From contig NZ_CP092489.1 of the NCBI RefSeq assembly GCF_025643335.1, positions 2,676,501 to 2,740,500 of the forward strand: DNA of 64,000 nt, read 5' to 3'. This document shows, piece by piece, positions 45,561 to 54,636 of the stretch. Source of the DNA: Endozoicomonas sp. Mp262 (GTDB taxonomy: Bacteria; Pseudomonadota; Gammaproteobacteria; Pseudomonadales; Endozoicomonadaceae). The notes under the pieces are model-generated. The model did not search any database. It was not told the origin of the DNA and saw nothing but the letters and a program-made list of their open reading frames with translations. The position numbers and the translations under genes are program-made. How positions within the stretch are numbered: the first letter of the stretch is position 1; each line of letters starts with the position of its first letter.

Positions 45561-45752
45561 ATTCCCAGCGGGGAGAGGATGTCGCAAAAGTTATTTTTTT
45601 TAACCACGGAGGCACAAAGACACGGAGATTTATAGTTTAAAATTATAAAAACTCTGTGCCTCCGTGTCTCCGTGGTTAAAAAAAAGAGAATCAATCCCGT
45701 TTTGTGCACGCTGCATTCAGTTTCGCGACAGTCTCGGGACGTTGCGAACGAG
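45561..45752. repeat. Dispersed nested inverted repeat, copy E
   Basis: It begins ATTCCCAGCGGGGAGAGG and ends GACGTTGCGAACGAG. TGTCGCAAAAG pairs with TTTCGCGACAG, and inside TTAACCACGGAGGCACAAAG and ACACGGAG pair with CTCTGTGCC and TCCGTGTCTCCGTGGTTAA, giving a near-perfect 30-bp hairpin around an AT-rich centre. It is the copy most similar to F. The remainder of 45325-45816 holds no gene. Confidence 0.7.
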
Positions 45753-45816
45753 GCGCTTGCCTTTGTACTAGAAGGTAAAGAGTTGATTTTGGCTGATGTT
45801 GTTGGAGGTTGTTGAT

Positions 45817-46014
45817 GTGTTAAATAAGTATGATAAGCGAGGTTTAGCAAGATTATTATTTTTATTAATTGTATTTTTTTTTGGCAGTTCCAGTGCTATA
45901 GCAGGCAAAACGCACGAAGAAAAGGAATATATTGAAGAGCATGTTGATGATATAGACAGTTGGGGTAGGGTTTCTCATCCGGTATTCACCGGCTTCGTAT
46001 TGGATATGAAACGA
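45817..46014 (+). pseudogene. Exported protein fragment next to IS30 copy 2 (left side)
   Basis: GTG at 45817, preceded by GGAGG at the right distance, starts a frame with a signal peptide (LLFLLIVFFFGSSSAIAGK) and a short acidic region (EEKEYIEEHVDDIDSWG). The frame enters the IS30 element after DMKR. If the element and one GA duplicate are removed, the next codon is TAA, so either the original protein ended there at 66 residues or the gene had already been altered. The family is unknown. Confidence 0.5.
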
Positions 46015-47135
46015 CCTGAATTTGTATCATAAATGCATAACCTCTGTAACCAGAGGGTTGTTACAGAGCCTTTGAAGTGAATCAGAACTCAGGGGTACTC
46101 TGTTAAGCAACCAAACCAAACAGAGGACGCCAAGGATGGCCTTTAAGCACCTTAGCTCTGAAGAGAGACATTATATCGAAATCGAACTGAAAAATGGGAC
46201 TTCTCAAAATAAAATTGCAGAAAAACTCGGGCGTTCACAGAGTTCGCTGTCACGGGAGTTAGGACGCAACACAGGGCAGCGTGGTTACAGGCACCAGCAG
46301 GCTCATCGTAAGGCTCAACAGCGTCATAAGGAAAAACCCAAGGCGGTGAAGTTGACGGAAGATATTAAGCGACGGATTGCTCAAGATATCCGGGCTGACT
46401 GGAGTCCTGAGCAAGTGGCTGGAAGGCTTGAAAAAGAAGGGATAATCAAGTTGCATCATGAGACGATTTACCAGTTCATAGAGGATGATAAGCGCACTGA
46501 CGGTACCCTGTATAAACACTTGCGCCATCAGAAAAAAACGTACCGAAAGCGATATGGTTCAGCTCATAACCGAACAGGCATACCTAACCGGGTAGGTATT
46601 GAAGAGCGCCCGGAGATCGTCAACAACAGGGGGCGTGTTGGTGACTGGGAGGCGGATACCGTAATCGGCAAAAACCATAAGGGTGCCATTGCCACACTGG
46701 ATGAGCGAAAGACTAAACTGCGCCTTGCTGTTCCGCTGCCAGGAAAGAAAGCAAAAGCGGTTAAACAGGCAGTGATTGATACACTCAAGCCCCTGAAAAG
46801 GTTTGTTAAAACGATCACTTACGACAACGGTAAGGAATTTGCTCAGCATGAAGCAATCAACAAAGCCTTGAGCTGCGACAGCTACTTTGCTGTGCCCTAC
46901 CACTCTTGGGAGAGAGGCCAGAATGAGAATGCCAATGGGCTGCTCAGGCAGTACTTTCCCAAATCAATGGAGCTTCATAACGTCAAAGAAAGAGACGTTA
47001 TCATTGCGGTAGACAAGCTGAACAGCAGGCCCAGGAAATGCCTCGGTTACAAAACACCATATGAGGCATTCAAAGAGTTAACTGGAGTGAATGCAAGAAA
47101 AGTCATGGGTTATGCATTTATGACTTGAATTCAGG
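46015..47135 (+). mobile_element. IS30-family insertion sequence, copy 2
   Basis: This copy of 1121 bp appears identical to 1522-2642, with the same terminal inverted repeats beginning CCTGAATT. It is flanked by GA on both sides (46013-46014 and 47136-47137), fitting the 2-3 bp target duplication of the family. Sequence identity of the two copies implies recent movement. Confidence 0.93.
46136..47128 (+). CDS. IS30-family transposase
   Basis: The 330-residue product is identical to that of copy 1: an N-terminal helix-turn-helix (IAEKLGRSQSSLSREL) and a DDE core with GDWEADTVIG, TYDNGKEF and RGQNENANGLLRQ. The frame is intact and starts 121 bp inside the left end. Confidence 0.96.
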   Translation: MAFKHLSSEERHYIEIELKNGTSQNKIAEKLGRSQSSLSRELGRNTGQRGYRHQQAHRKAQQRHKEKPKAVKLTEDIKRRIAQDIRADWSPEQVAGRLEKEGIIKLHHETIYQFIEDDKRTDGTLYKHLRHQKKTYRKRYGSAHNRTGIPNRVGIEERPEIVNNRGRVGDWEADTVIGKNHKGAIATLDERKTKLRLAVPLPGKKAKAVKQAVIDTLKPLKRFVKTITYDNGKEFAQHEAINKALSCDSYFAVPYHSWERGQNENANGLLRQYFPKSMELHNVKERDVIIAVDKLNSRPRKCLGYKTPYEAFKELTGVNARKVMGYAFMT

Positions 47136-47468
47136 GATAATGAATATTTTGCTTGCCGTGATTACTCGGTATCTCAAGGAAGGTGTGCAGGAGTTAAAAA
47201 TTATGGGGAGAATGAAGCACAACATAGCCAGTCTGCCGGAGATTCTTTCGGTGTGGATCCAGGAGGGGCACTTGCTGGTTATGGTATCAGTACGGGAGGA
47301 GCAATGGGGAAGAAGACTATGTTGGCTTCAGGTGTAACGGTGTTAAAATTTTTTGGTAATGCGCCACCAAAAGGTAAAAGTCATCCGGGAGCCAAGGGAA
47401 GTAAATCTAAGCCTTGGCCTCCAGGAGAGATAGGTAAACTTGACGATCTTAGTAAGAATTTGAAGTGA
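47136..47468 (+). pseudogene. C-terminal fragment to the right of IS30 copy 2
   Basis: A frame is open directly from the IS30 boundary to the stop at 47466: it contains FACRDYSVSQGRCAGVKNYG, a Gly-rich part (VDPGGALAGYGISTGGAMGKK) and a Pro/Lys-rich end (PPKGKSHPGAKGSKSKPWPP). A GTG at 47253 is the best internal start, without a good ribosome binding site. The frame does not join that of the left fragment. It may be the tail of a larger protein, perhaps a secreted or polymorphic-toxin-like C-terminus, but no family is recognised. Confidence 0.4.
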
Positions 47469-47536
47469 GGATAGGAATTCGTAAAGGATAAGTTGTGGTT
47501 TGCTGCTATGGTTTTTCAGCAAACCACGGTTAGGCA

Positions 47537-48817
47537 CTACATGGCCGCTGCAATGATATAGGAACCAATACAAACCACGCCAACAGTAGCGGTTAGAACA
47601 TCAATTTTAGAACGATAGGGCTTCAGTGCTTCGGTTTTGCGAGCCGCATACACAGGCATCAGATAAAGAATCACTGCCATCAGGGGCGCTGCAATGGTGC
47701 CCATAATATCGATAACGCCGAGATTCAGGTAGCCAACCAGCCAAAGACTTAAAATATAGAAAATATTAATGGCTCGATTCAGGTGGCTTTTTTGTGGAGC
47801 TCCTTTTCCTGAACGGGTATAAGCCTGGCGGATCAGGCCGGAAAGACCTTCCCTTGCTCCCAGGTAATAACCAAGGAAAGAGCTGGAGATGGCTGTGATT
47901 CCAACAATGGAGGTTACAGCAGAAAACCATGGGTTGCTGGATTGCAGGGAGAACAGGGTCATTACTGAAATATTATCCTGCTTGGCTTGCATCAGGACTT
48001 CCGGGGACAGGGTTAATACACAGGAGAAGGTGAAGAATAGGGTTAGAACCATGAGTAGCCCTGTTCCCCGGGCAGTAATAAGCTCGGTTTTCTTTCTGAG
48101 CTGTTCCGGGTTTTTGATTTTACAGCGGTAGGACTGAGCCATGGCAGAGCAAACCGGAATATAGGCGAGGGCAAAAACAAGGATGGGCAGCGTCGATAAA
48201 AAACCTTTAGTAAAGCCTTCAGCTGTGACTGGCTGGCTAAATTGGTTGAGATTCCATTGAGGTACCAGATAGATAGAGATGGCCATCAGTATGGCACCCA
48301 GAGGGTATACGAGAGCTGCCGTAACTTTCAGAATCATTTTTTCACCGCAGGTGACGATCCCTACCAAGACCAGCATCAGAACCAGGCTTAAGAGCCAGCG
48401 GTCCGGCACCGGCAGGTTAAGCTGGTTACCAATCAGGCTTTCAACCGTATTGGTCAGGCCAATGCTATAGGCCATAACAATAGGGAAAATAAAGGCAAAG
48501 TAGGCAAAGGTAACCCATAGTCCCCGGGTTTTTCCAAAGTGCTCATTAGCCGCCTCGTTGAAATCGCTGGCCGGATTTTTGGCTGCCAGGCAAAAGCGGA
48601 GAACGCTGCGGTGGGTAATCAGTGTCAGCGGAGTTAACAATATTGATAGAAGGATAAGCGGCCAGATACCGCCGATACCTGCGTTGATAGGAAGAAAGAG
48701 AATTCCCGCCCCGACTGCAGCACCAAAAATGCTTAAGCTCCAGTTAGTGTCGGTAAATGTCCAGGAAGACTCCGGGGCTTTAGATGACTTTTGAGCAGTT
48801 ATGACTTCAGACTGCAT
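47537..48817 (-). CDS. Serine/threonine transporter, HAAAP family (SdaC/TdcC-like)
   Basis: The 426-residue carrier (from the ATG at 48817, which has AGAGG six bases upstream) imports amino acids, probably serine or threonine, with protons or sodium. Family features include WSLSIFGAAVGAGILFLPIN at the first membrane segment, FPIVMAYSIGLTNTVESLIG and VFALAYIPVCSAMAQSYR. About eleven hydrophobic segments are present. A longer frame begins at 48850. Confidence 0.9.
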   Translation of the reverse strand: MQSEVITAQKSSKAPESSWTFTDTNWSLSIFGAAVGAGILFLPINAGIGGIWPLILLSILLTPLTLITHRSVLRFCLAAKNPASDFNEAANEHFGKTRGLWVTFAYFAFIFPIVMAYSIGLTNTVESLIGNQLNLPVPDRWLLSLVLMLVLVGIVTCGEKMILKVTAALVYPLGAILMAISIYLVPQWNLNQFSQPVTAEGFTKGFLSTLPILVFALAYIPVCSAMAQSYRCKIKNPEQLRKKTELITARGTGLLMVLTLFFTFSCVLTLSPEVLMQAKQDNISVMTLFSLQSSNPWFSAVTSIVGITAISSSFLGYYLGAREGLSGLIRQAYTRSGKGAPQKSHLNRAINIFYILSLWLVGYLNLGVIDIMGTIAAPLMAVILYLMPVYAARKTEALKPYRSKIDVLTATVGVVCIGSYIIAAAM

Positions 48818-49346
48818 ACTAACCTCTTCTGCCATTAATCCGGTCGACATCTTATGTTTAATTTTGTGCTTTGTTGTTGATATGCATCACTTGAGTGTCA
48901 ATATGCATAAATGATCAAAAGGAAAAAAGAGTCGACACCTATTGATTAGAGCTAAAATTCAACAAAAAGTTTCGAGAATATCCGGGTGAAATCGGGGTAA
49001 AATATTGTTTTTTCATATTTATTCAAGTGTTTTTTTTGATTAAGCTTTATTTTTAGGTGATATTTCTGCAACTCTTCAAAAAAGAACTATCAATAACGCT
49101 ACTTATGCCTGTTTTAAAGCATTAATCACTTGGACATAATAATTCACAAATAAGAACATGGTTTTGTTAAGAATGGGCTAAACCCCATCCCATCAGGGCG
49201 GGTTAACGGCTACTTCATCCCCACAATTGAGGGTTTTTTTACTGAAAACATCGGCTATCTGTATCGAACCTAACTTAAATCAATATATTAGACAGGCTTG
49301 AGCGTTACATTAGCCATCGATTTTTGATGGACTATGGAATAAGAAT
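48818..49346. other. Divergent promoter region, sdaC-like gene and pepT
   Basis: This 529-bp AT-rich gap holds no convincing ORF. GGGTTAACGGC and TGAGGGTTTTTTT near 49199-49241 suggest small structure but nothing definite. TTAAATCAATATATTAGACAG near 49274 may be part of the pepT promoter. Confidence 0.35.
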
Positions 49347-50576
49347 ATGCAAGCGCCGTTTCTTAATCGTTTCCTGAATTATGTGCAGGTCAATACCCGG
49401 TCAGACAGTACCAGCGATTCCGTGCCAAGCACGCCTGGACAAATGTCTATGGCCAGAATGTTGAAGGATGAGCTGGAAGCCATGGGGCTGGAAGCCATTA
49501 GCCTGGATGACAATGGTTATCTAATGGCAAGGCTGCCGGCCAATACGGATAAACCTGTTCCGGCTATTGGTTTTGTTGCTCATATGGATACAGCGCCGGA
49601 TGCATCCGGTGAAGGGGTTTTGCCCAAGGTTATTGATAGCTACGATGGTGGCGTGATTACCTTGAATGAGGATAAGAATATCCTGCTCTCTCCAGAGGAT
49701 TTTCCTTCCCTGAACAAGCATATTGGCAAAACGTTGGTGACATCCGATGGCACCACATTGCTGGGTGCTGATGACAAGGCAGGGATTGCGATCATTCTGA
49801 CCGCTATTGAGCATTTGCAGCAGCACCCGGACATCATTCATGGGGATATTTGCATTGGCTTTACTCCTGATGAAGAGATTGGCCGGGGGGCAGATCACTT
49901 TGATGTTGAAAAATTTGGTGCTCAGTGGGCCTATACCATTGATGGTAGTGAAGAAGGTGGACTGGAGTATGAGAACTTTAACGCAGCCAGTGCGGAAATA
50001 ATCTGTCATGGTCGTAATGTTCATCCGGGTTCTGCAAAAGGCCTGATGATCAACGCCATGCACTTGTCCCGTCATTTTGCTAATGAACTGCCAGCGGATG
50101 AGGTTCCTGAAAAAACAGAAGGCTATGAAGGCTTTTTCCATCTGCACAGTATGACTGGGCATGAAGACGAAGCGCGCCTGAGTTATATCATTCGTGACTT
50201 TGATCATGACAATTTTGAGCAGCGGAAAAAGTTGGTGCTTTCTATCGCTGAATCCATGAATAAGCAACTGGGTGAAGATCGTATAGAAGTGGTGCTAACT
50301 GATTCTTATGCCAATATGCATGAACAGGTTAAAAAAGTACCTCATATTATCGATATTGCCCACCAGGCGATGGAGGCCAGTGATGTTAAACCACTGGTTA
50401 AACCCATCCGTGGTGGTACTGATGGTGCCCGCCTTTCATTTATGGGTTTGCCTACGCCTAATATTTTCACAGGTGGCCATAACTTCCACGGCTGTCATGA
50501 ATACCTATGTGTTGATACTGCTATCAAGTCTGTGGAAACCGTCGTCAATATCTGCCGTATAACAGCTGAGAAATAA
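49347..50576 (+). CDS. pepT: Peptidase T (tripeptide aminopeptidase)
   Basis: The 409-residue zinc aminopeptidase (M20 family) removes the N-terminal residue of tripeptides in the cytoplasm. Metal and catalytic motifs are FVAHMDTAPDASG, LLGADDKAGIAI, GFTPDEEIGRG (catalytic Glu pair) and the substrate motif RGGTDGARLSFMGLPTPNIFTGG cut here into RGGTDGARLSFMGL and PTPNIFTGG. Length matches E. coli PepT. A peptide-metabolism theme continues downstream. Confidence 0.96.
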   Translation: MQAPFLNRFLNYVQVNTRSDSTSDSVPSTPGQMSMARMLKDELEAMGLEAISLDDNGYLMARLPANTDKPVPAIGFVAHMDTAPDASGEGVLPKVIDSYDGGVITLNEDKNILLSPEDFPSLNKHIGKTLVTSDGTTLLGADDKAGIAIILTAIEHLQQHPDIIHGDICIGFTPDEEIGRGADHFDVEKFGAQWAYTIDGSEEGGLEYENFNAASAEIICHGRNVHPGSAKGLMINAMHLSRHFANELPADEVPEKTEGYEGFFHLHSMTGHEDEARLSYIIRDFDHDNFEQRKKLVLSIAESMNKQLGEDRIEVVLTDSYANMHEQVKKVPHIIDIAHQAMEASDVKPLVKPIRGGTDGARLSFMGLPTPNIFTGGHNFHGCHEYLCVDTAIKSVETVVNICRITAEK

Positions 50577-50679
50577 TCAGTGTTTTTTTGCCGCAGTGAA
50601 TTATTGCTGCGGTTCCTCCTTTTAGCCTGTTCATCAGGCTTCTTAATTTTTACTGCTTCTATAAATCGGGGGATTTCCT

Positions 50680-52215
50680 ATGAGTGGTAATGTTGCTGTC
50701 TCGGCAGGTAAAGAGAAGAAAAAACTCTCTTTCCCCTCAGCCTATACGGTCTTATTTATTGTTGCTGCACTTGTTGCATTGATGACCTGGATTGTTACCC
50801 CGGGCGTCTATGACAAGCTTTCCTATGATCAGGATACAAGTACCTTTGTTGTTAATTATGCCAATGGCGGGACAGACTCTTTTCCTGGAACCCAGGAAAC
50901 ACTGGATCGCTTTGATATCAAGGCAGACCTGGCTAAGTTTACCAATGGTGATATTGGCAAACCTGTAGGGATTCCCGGCACTTACACTGAGGTAGAGCCT
51001 CACCCGCAAGGGCTTGGGGATTTTTTTAAAGCGCCGGTTGCTGGCATGTATGACTCCATTGGAGTGGTTTTCTTTGTCCTGGTTATTGGCGGCTTCATCG
51101 GGGTTATTAACCATATTGGAGCCTTTAATGCGGGAATTGGCAGTTTATCCAAGCTGCTCCGTGGTCGGGAAAAATGGCTGATCATCTGTGTGACAGCATT
51201 GATCTCCCTGGGTGGAACAACCTTTGGCTTGGCTGAGGAAACCATTGCCTTCTATCCTATTCTTGTGCCGATTTTCCTTGCCGCGGGTTATGATGCCATT
51301 GTTGCCCTTGCGGCCATTTATCTGGGTTCTTCTATAGGAACCATGTGCTCCACAGTTAACCCTTTTAGTACCATTATTGCTTCTAATGCTGCCGGTATCA
51401 GTTGGACTGAAGGTCTGACTTCCCGTTTGGTAGTATTGACGCTGGGTACACTGCTTTGTATCTGGTATTTGATTCGTTACGCTGAAAAGGTAAAGGCTGA
51501 CCCCAAGAAATCGCTGATTTATAACCAGAAAGCAGAGATTGAAGCCCGCTTTTTAAATAAAGGTACTGAAGCACCAGGCAAGATGTCCCTGAATATCAAG
51601 CTGGTGTTGACTGTTTTTGCAGCCACCTTTGTGGTCATGGTTTACGGCGTATCCCAGCTCGGCTGGTGGTTTGAGGAAATGACCACGCTGTTTTTCATTT
51701 CTGCACTGATTATTGGCGTGTTGTCCCGCTGTGATGAAAAGTCCTTTGTCCGGGAGTTTGTCCAGGGTGCCAGCGACCTGCTGGGCGTAGCGCTGATCAT
51801 TGCCATTGCCCGCGGTGTTACCGTGCTGATGGAAAATGGCATGATCAGTGATTCTATTCTTTATGCCAGTGCTGGCATGGTAGGGGGGATGGATAAGGGC
51901 ATCTTTATTGTTGTGATGATGGTACTTTTTGCGGGGATCTCTTTCTTTGTACCTTCTTCTTCCGGTCTGGCAGTGCTGTCCATGCCTATTATGGCGCCAC
52001 TGGCTGATGTGGTGGGACTGCCCAGGGATAATATTGTCAGTGCCTATCAGTACGGTATGGGGCTGATGGCGTTTATCACGCCAACCGGTCTGGTACTGGC
52101 CTCGTTGGCCATGGTGAATGTTACCTTCGATAAATGGTTGAAGTTTGTACTGCCGCTGTTGGGTATGCTGACGGCATTATCGGCGGTTCTGCTGCTGATT
52201 TCAGCTTATCTATAA
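50680..52215 (+). CDS. YfcC-family basic amino acid or dicarboxylate carrier
   Basis: The 511-residue membrane protein resembles E. coli YfcC. A first membrane segment (AYTVLFIVAALVALMTWIV) is followed by a long periplasmic loop, and then about eleven more segments. GGTTFGLAEETIAFYPILVP and GSSIGTMCSTVNPFSTIIAS are conserved core motifs. The transported substrate is uncertain. A GGGGGA sequence precedes the ATG. It follows pepT by 103 bp and may use products of peptide breakdown. Confidence 0.88.
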   Translation: MSGNVAVSAGKEKKKLSFPSAYTVLFIVAALVALMTWIVTPGVYDKLSYDQDTSTFVVNYANGGTDSFPGTQETLDRFDIKADLAKFTNGDIGKPVGIPGTYTEVEPHPQGLGDFFKAPVAGMYDSIGVVFFVLVIGGFIGVINHIGAFNAGIGSLSKLLRGREKWLIICVTALISLGGTTFGLAEETIAFYPILVPIFLAAGYDAIVALAAIYLGSSIGTMCSTVNPFSTIIASNAAGISWTEGLTSRLVVLTLGTLLCIWYLIRYAEKVKADPKKSLIYNQKAEIEARFLNKGTEAPGKMSLNIKLVLTVFAATFVVMVYGVSQLGWWFEEMTTLFFISALIIGVLSRCDEKSFVREFVQGASDLLGVALIIAIARGVTVLMENGMISDSILYASAGMVGGMDKGIFIVVMMVLFAGISFFVPSSSGLAVLSMPIMAPLADVVGLPRDNIVSAYQYGMGLMAFITPTGLVLASLAMVNVTFDKWLKFVLPLLGMLTALSAVLLLISAYL

Positions 52216-52368
52216 TTCAACTATACTCCCATAAATAATGGTGAGAAAAAATAAGCAGGGTTTGTTGATATATGCACTGAACACTGCTTATTTTAATAAA
52301 AATATAGAACTCCAGGGATTGATGCTATGTGACGAAGTCTTTTAGCCAGTAAAATGAAGTAGCAGGTT

Positions 52369-54279
52369 ATGTACAAAAAACTGATTGTTAATTTGGCGTT
52401 ACTGTTTACTATGCAAGCTTATGGAGGAGGGCATGATTTACAAGATCCCGTAATAAGTACAGTTTATCAAAGTCTTGATGAGTCAAGGCACAGCCAGAAG
52501 TCATCCTTTCAACCCTGGTTTAGCAAGTACCTTTCCCCTCCGGTAAAAAATGGGAAACTAGGTATTATAGACTGGTTTCTGCACTCTATTTCTAGAGTAA
52601 AAGACCCGCTTATCAAGGCTTCTCTAAAGATTAATGGGCTTGCTGAAGATTCACCTAACCTGTTTTTGGAAGAAAGCCTGAGCAGTCTGAATCAATCTAT
52701 TCCCCCTATCACTGTTGGAGATCTGGATGCTGTATATGAGTCGGATGATTATGATGCAGATATTGAAGAACAGTATCTTGAGTCACTTTCAAACCCTCAG
52801 GCTAAAGGCGTAGACTTCATTCATCAGTTGTATAGCTCAGGCGTTCTGAGTCCTAGCCAGGCTCTGAAAAGATTCTATGACTGGCTGGAAAATGATGAAA
52901 GGGTGCAACATTTACAACATTTGCTCATTAAAAAAAATAAGGAACTGGCTTTTGAGCAAGCTCGGCAATCAGATAGTCGCTGGCAGGAGTGTATTGGCAG
53001 TTATGAGGGAGATTACAAAAGATGCATAAAAAAAGGTATCTTGAAGAGGTTCGACGGCATCATTATTGCCGTTAAAGATGAAATATGTGTTAAAGGTTAT
53101 ACGACAACAGATGGTTTAACCGATGAGGTATATCAGGTTACTAAAGGGCTAAATACTGGCCGTCAATCACGCATTGTTACTTATTTGCTTGAGGCAGGGG
53201 TTGTTATCGCCGGTAAAGCCAACCAAAAGCCCTTTGGGTTAGGTGCTACAGGCCACAATTCTTTATTTCTGGAGCTATCAAATCCCTACAGTGGTAAGCA
53301 TGATACTGCCGGTTCATCCAGTGGCAGTGGTGTTTTTGCTGTTATCGGTGGTGTTTTTGCTGTTGCAACCGATGCAGGGGGGTCTATTGGTATGCCTGCG
53401 GCTATATCAGGGGCTCAGGGTATCAAGCCAACAGAAGGAAAAATCACCACAGAAGGTTATGATAATCCGGCAGAAGGTCTGACATCCATTGGGTTTATCG
53501 CAAATAATTATCAGGATCTAGCCAGAGCCTATTTAGAAGGGAGTAAAAAATATCCAACAGCCGAAGTACTTCAAGTATTAGGAAAAGTGAAAATTGGCAT
53601 TGATCCTCATTGGTTTCAACATTGTTCCAAGTCTGTTTGCTCTCTAACGCTAGAATGCCTTGATAGACTGGCTACGGTAATGACGAAGGTGGGAAACTCA
53701 GAGCCGGTTCTGAAAATGAAATATTTGCCAGATGGGTATGAGCAGGATCTCTGGAATACCCATGCTGCATTATTTGTACATTATGAGGCTGCTGAGAAAA
53801 AGGCTTTTATGAATAATTGGGGAGTTCCTGCTGAAATCCGTCTCTCACTAGAGATGGGAGCTATGCTCCCAGAGGGTGTCATTCAAAGAGCGCAAGGAAA
53901 TCAAAAATTTCTGAAGAATCACTTTCACACTAATATCTTTTCAAGAGTTCATGTTATCGCTATGCCTACCACGCTGATCACAGCTCCAGAGCGGATTAAA
54001 TCCCATCAGGGTGAACTGGATTTGCCAAAGGCTTATTTACTGAGTGCGCATACTTCTCTAGCGAACCTGACAGGAGACCCAAGAGTGACGATTATGTGTG
54101 GTTATGATGAAGAGGGTTTGCCTATTGGACTTCAGCTGATGGCAGACCATGATGGTGAATTACTCTTGCTGCGGCTGGGGGCTGAGCTGGAAAAACTTCT
54201 GGCTGAAGAGTTGGAGGGATATTCTGCTTGGAAATATCGTCCTTATTTTGATATTTCAGCATCTGAGGATGATGAGTAG
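52369..54279 (+). CDS. Exported amidase-signature-family hydrolase
   Basis: The 636-residue protein has a signal peptide (residues 1-18, MQAYGGG after the cut region) and a unique N-terminal extension of about 210 residues. The amidase signature domain follows: Lys in IIAVKDEICVKGY, cis-Ser in DTAGSSSGSGVFAV and nucleophile Ser in ATDAGGSIGMPAAISG. The full Ser-cisSer-Lys triad is thus present. The family includes fatty-acid amide hydrolase and indoleacetamide hydrolase; substrate is unknown. Export is unusual for the family. It is more AT-rich than its neighbours. Confidence 0.85.
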   Translation: MYKKLIVNLALLFTMQAYGGGHDLQDPVISTVYQSLDESRHSQKSSFQPWFSKYLSPPVKNGKLGIIDWFLHSISRVKDPLIKASLKINGLAEDSPNLFLEESLSSLNQSIPPITVGDLDAVYESDDYDADIEEQYLESLSNPQAKGVDFIHQLYSSGVLSPSQALKRFYDWLENDERVQHLQHLLIKKNKELAFEQARQSDSRWQECIGSYEGDYKRCIKKGILKRFDGIIIAVKDEICVKGYTTTDGLTDEVYQVTKGLNTGRQSRIVTYLLEAGVVIAGKANQKPFGLGATGHNSLFLELSNPYSGKHDTAGSSSGSGVFAVIGGVFAVATDAGGSIGMPAAISGAQGIKPTEGKITTEGYDNPAEGLTSIGFIANNYQDLARAYLEGSKKYPTAEVLQVLGKVKIGIDPHWFQHCSKSVCSLTLECLDRLATVMTKVGNSEPVLKMKYLPDGYEQDLWNTHAALFVHYEAAEKKAFMNNWGVPAEIRLSLEMGAMLPEGVIQRAQGNQKFLKNHFHTNIFSRVHVIAMPTTLITAPERIKSHQGELDLPKAYLLSAHTSLANLTGDPRVTIMCGYDEEGLPIGLQLMADHDGELLLLRLGAELEKLLAEELEGYSAWKYRPYFDISASEDDE

Positions 54280-54636
54280 TTTGCATTTTATTTTGTGAAA
54301 AATACCGAATTGATTAAAAAAATATGTATTAGGGCTATTTTTAGTGTTTATTTCTTTCTAGTGGTTAGTTATCAGTAAACCTTATTTCAATCTCTTACAC
54401 ATTGTCACAAATCAATATCTCTCAATGACGGCCAAGGCAGAATAGCGGCGCATGTCAGTATTGCCGCTTTTTGTCGAATATACTGCCAGCAAATCCGGTC
54501 ACATAATAATTAAAGTGTCCAGTTAACTGTACTTGGAAGTGTACTTCACAAGGGAGGTTGATTGGTTAAATAAAAGACAAAAGACGTGTATAAACTAACA
54601 ACACCCGTAATGGGAACCTGGCTATAGGGAATAGTT
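54280..54636. other. Intergenic region before the peptide transporter
   Basis: No gene is supported in these 357 bases. GTCCAGTTAACTGTACTTGGAA near 54518 shows weak internal symmetry (AGTTAACT). The region should carry the promoter of the POT transporter gene. Confidence 0.35.

Noticed and set aside
49521-50267. Antisense frame of 248 codons opposite pepT
   Set aside because: Shadow of pepT without recognisable domains or ribosome binding site.
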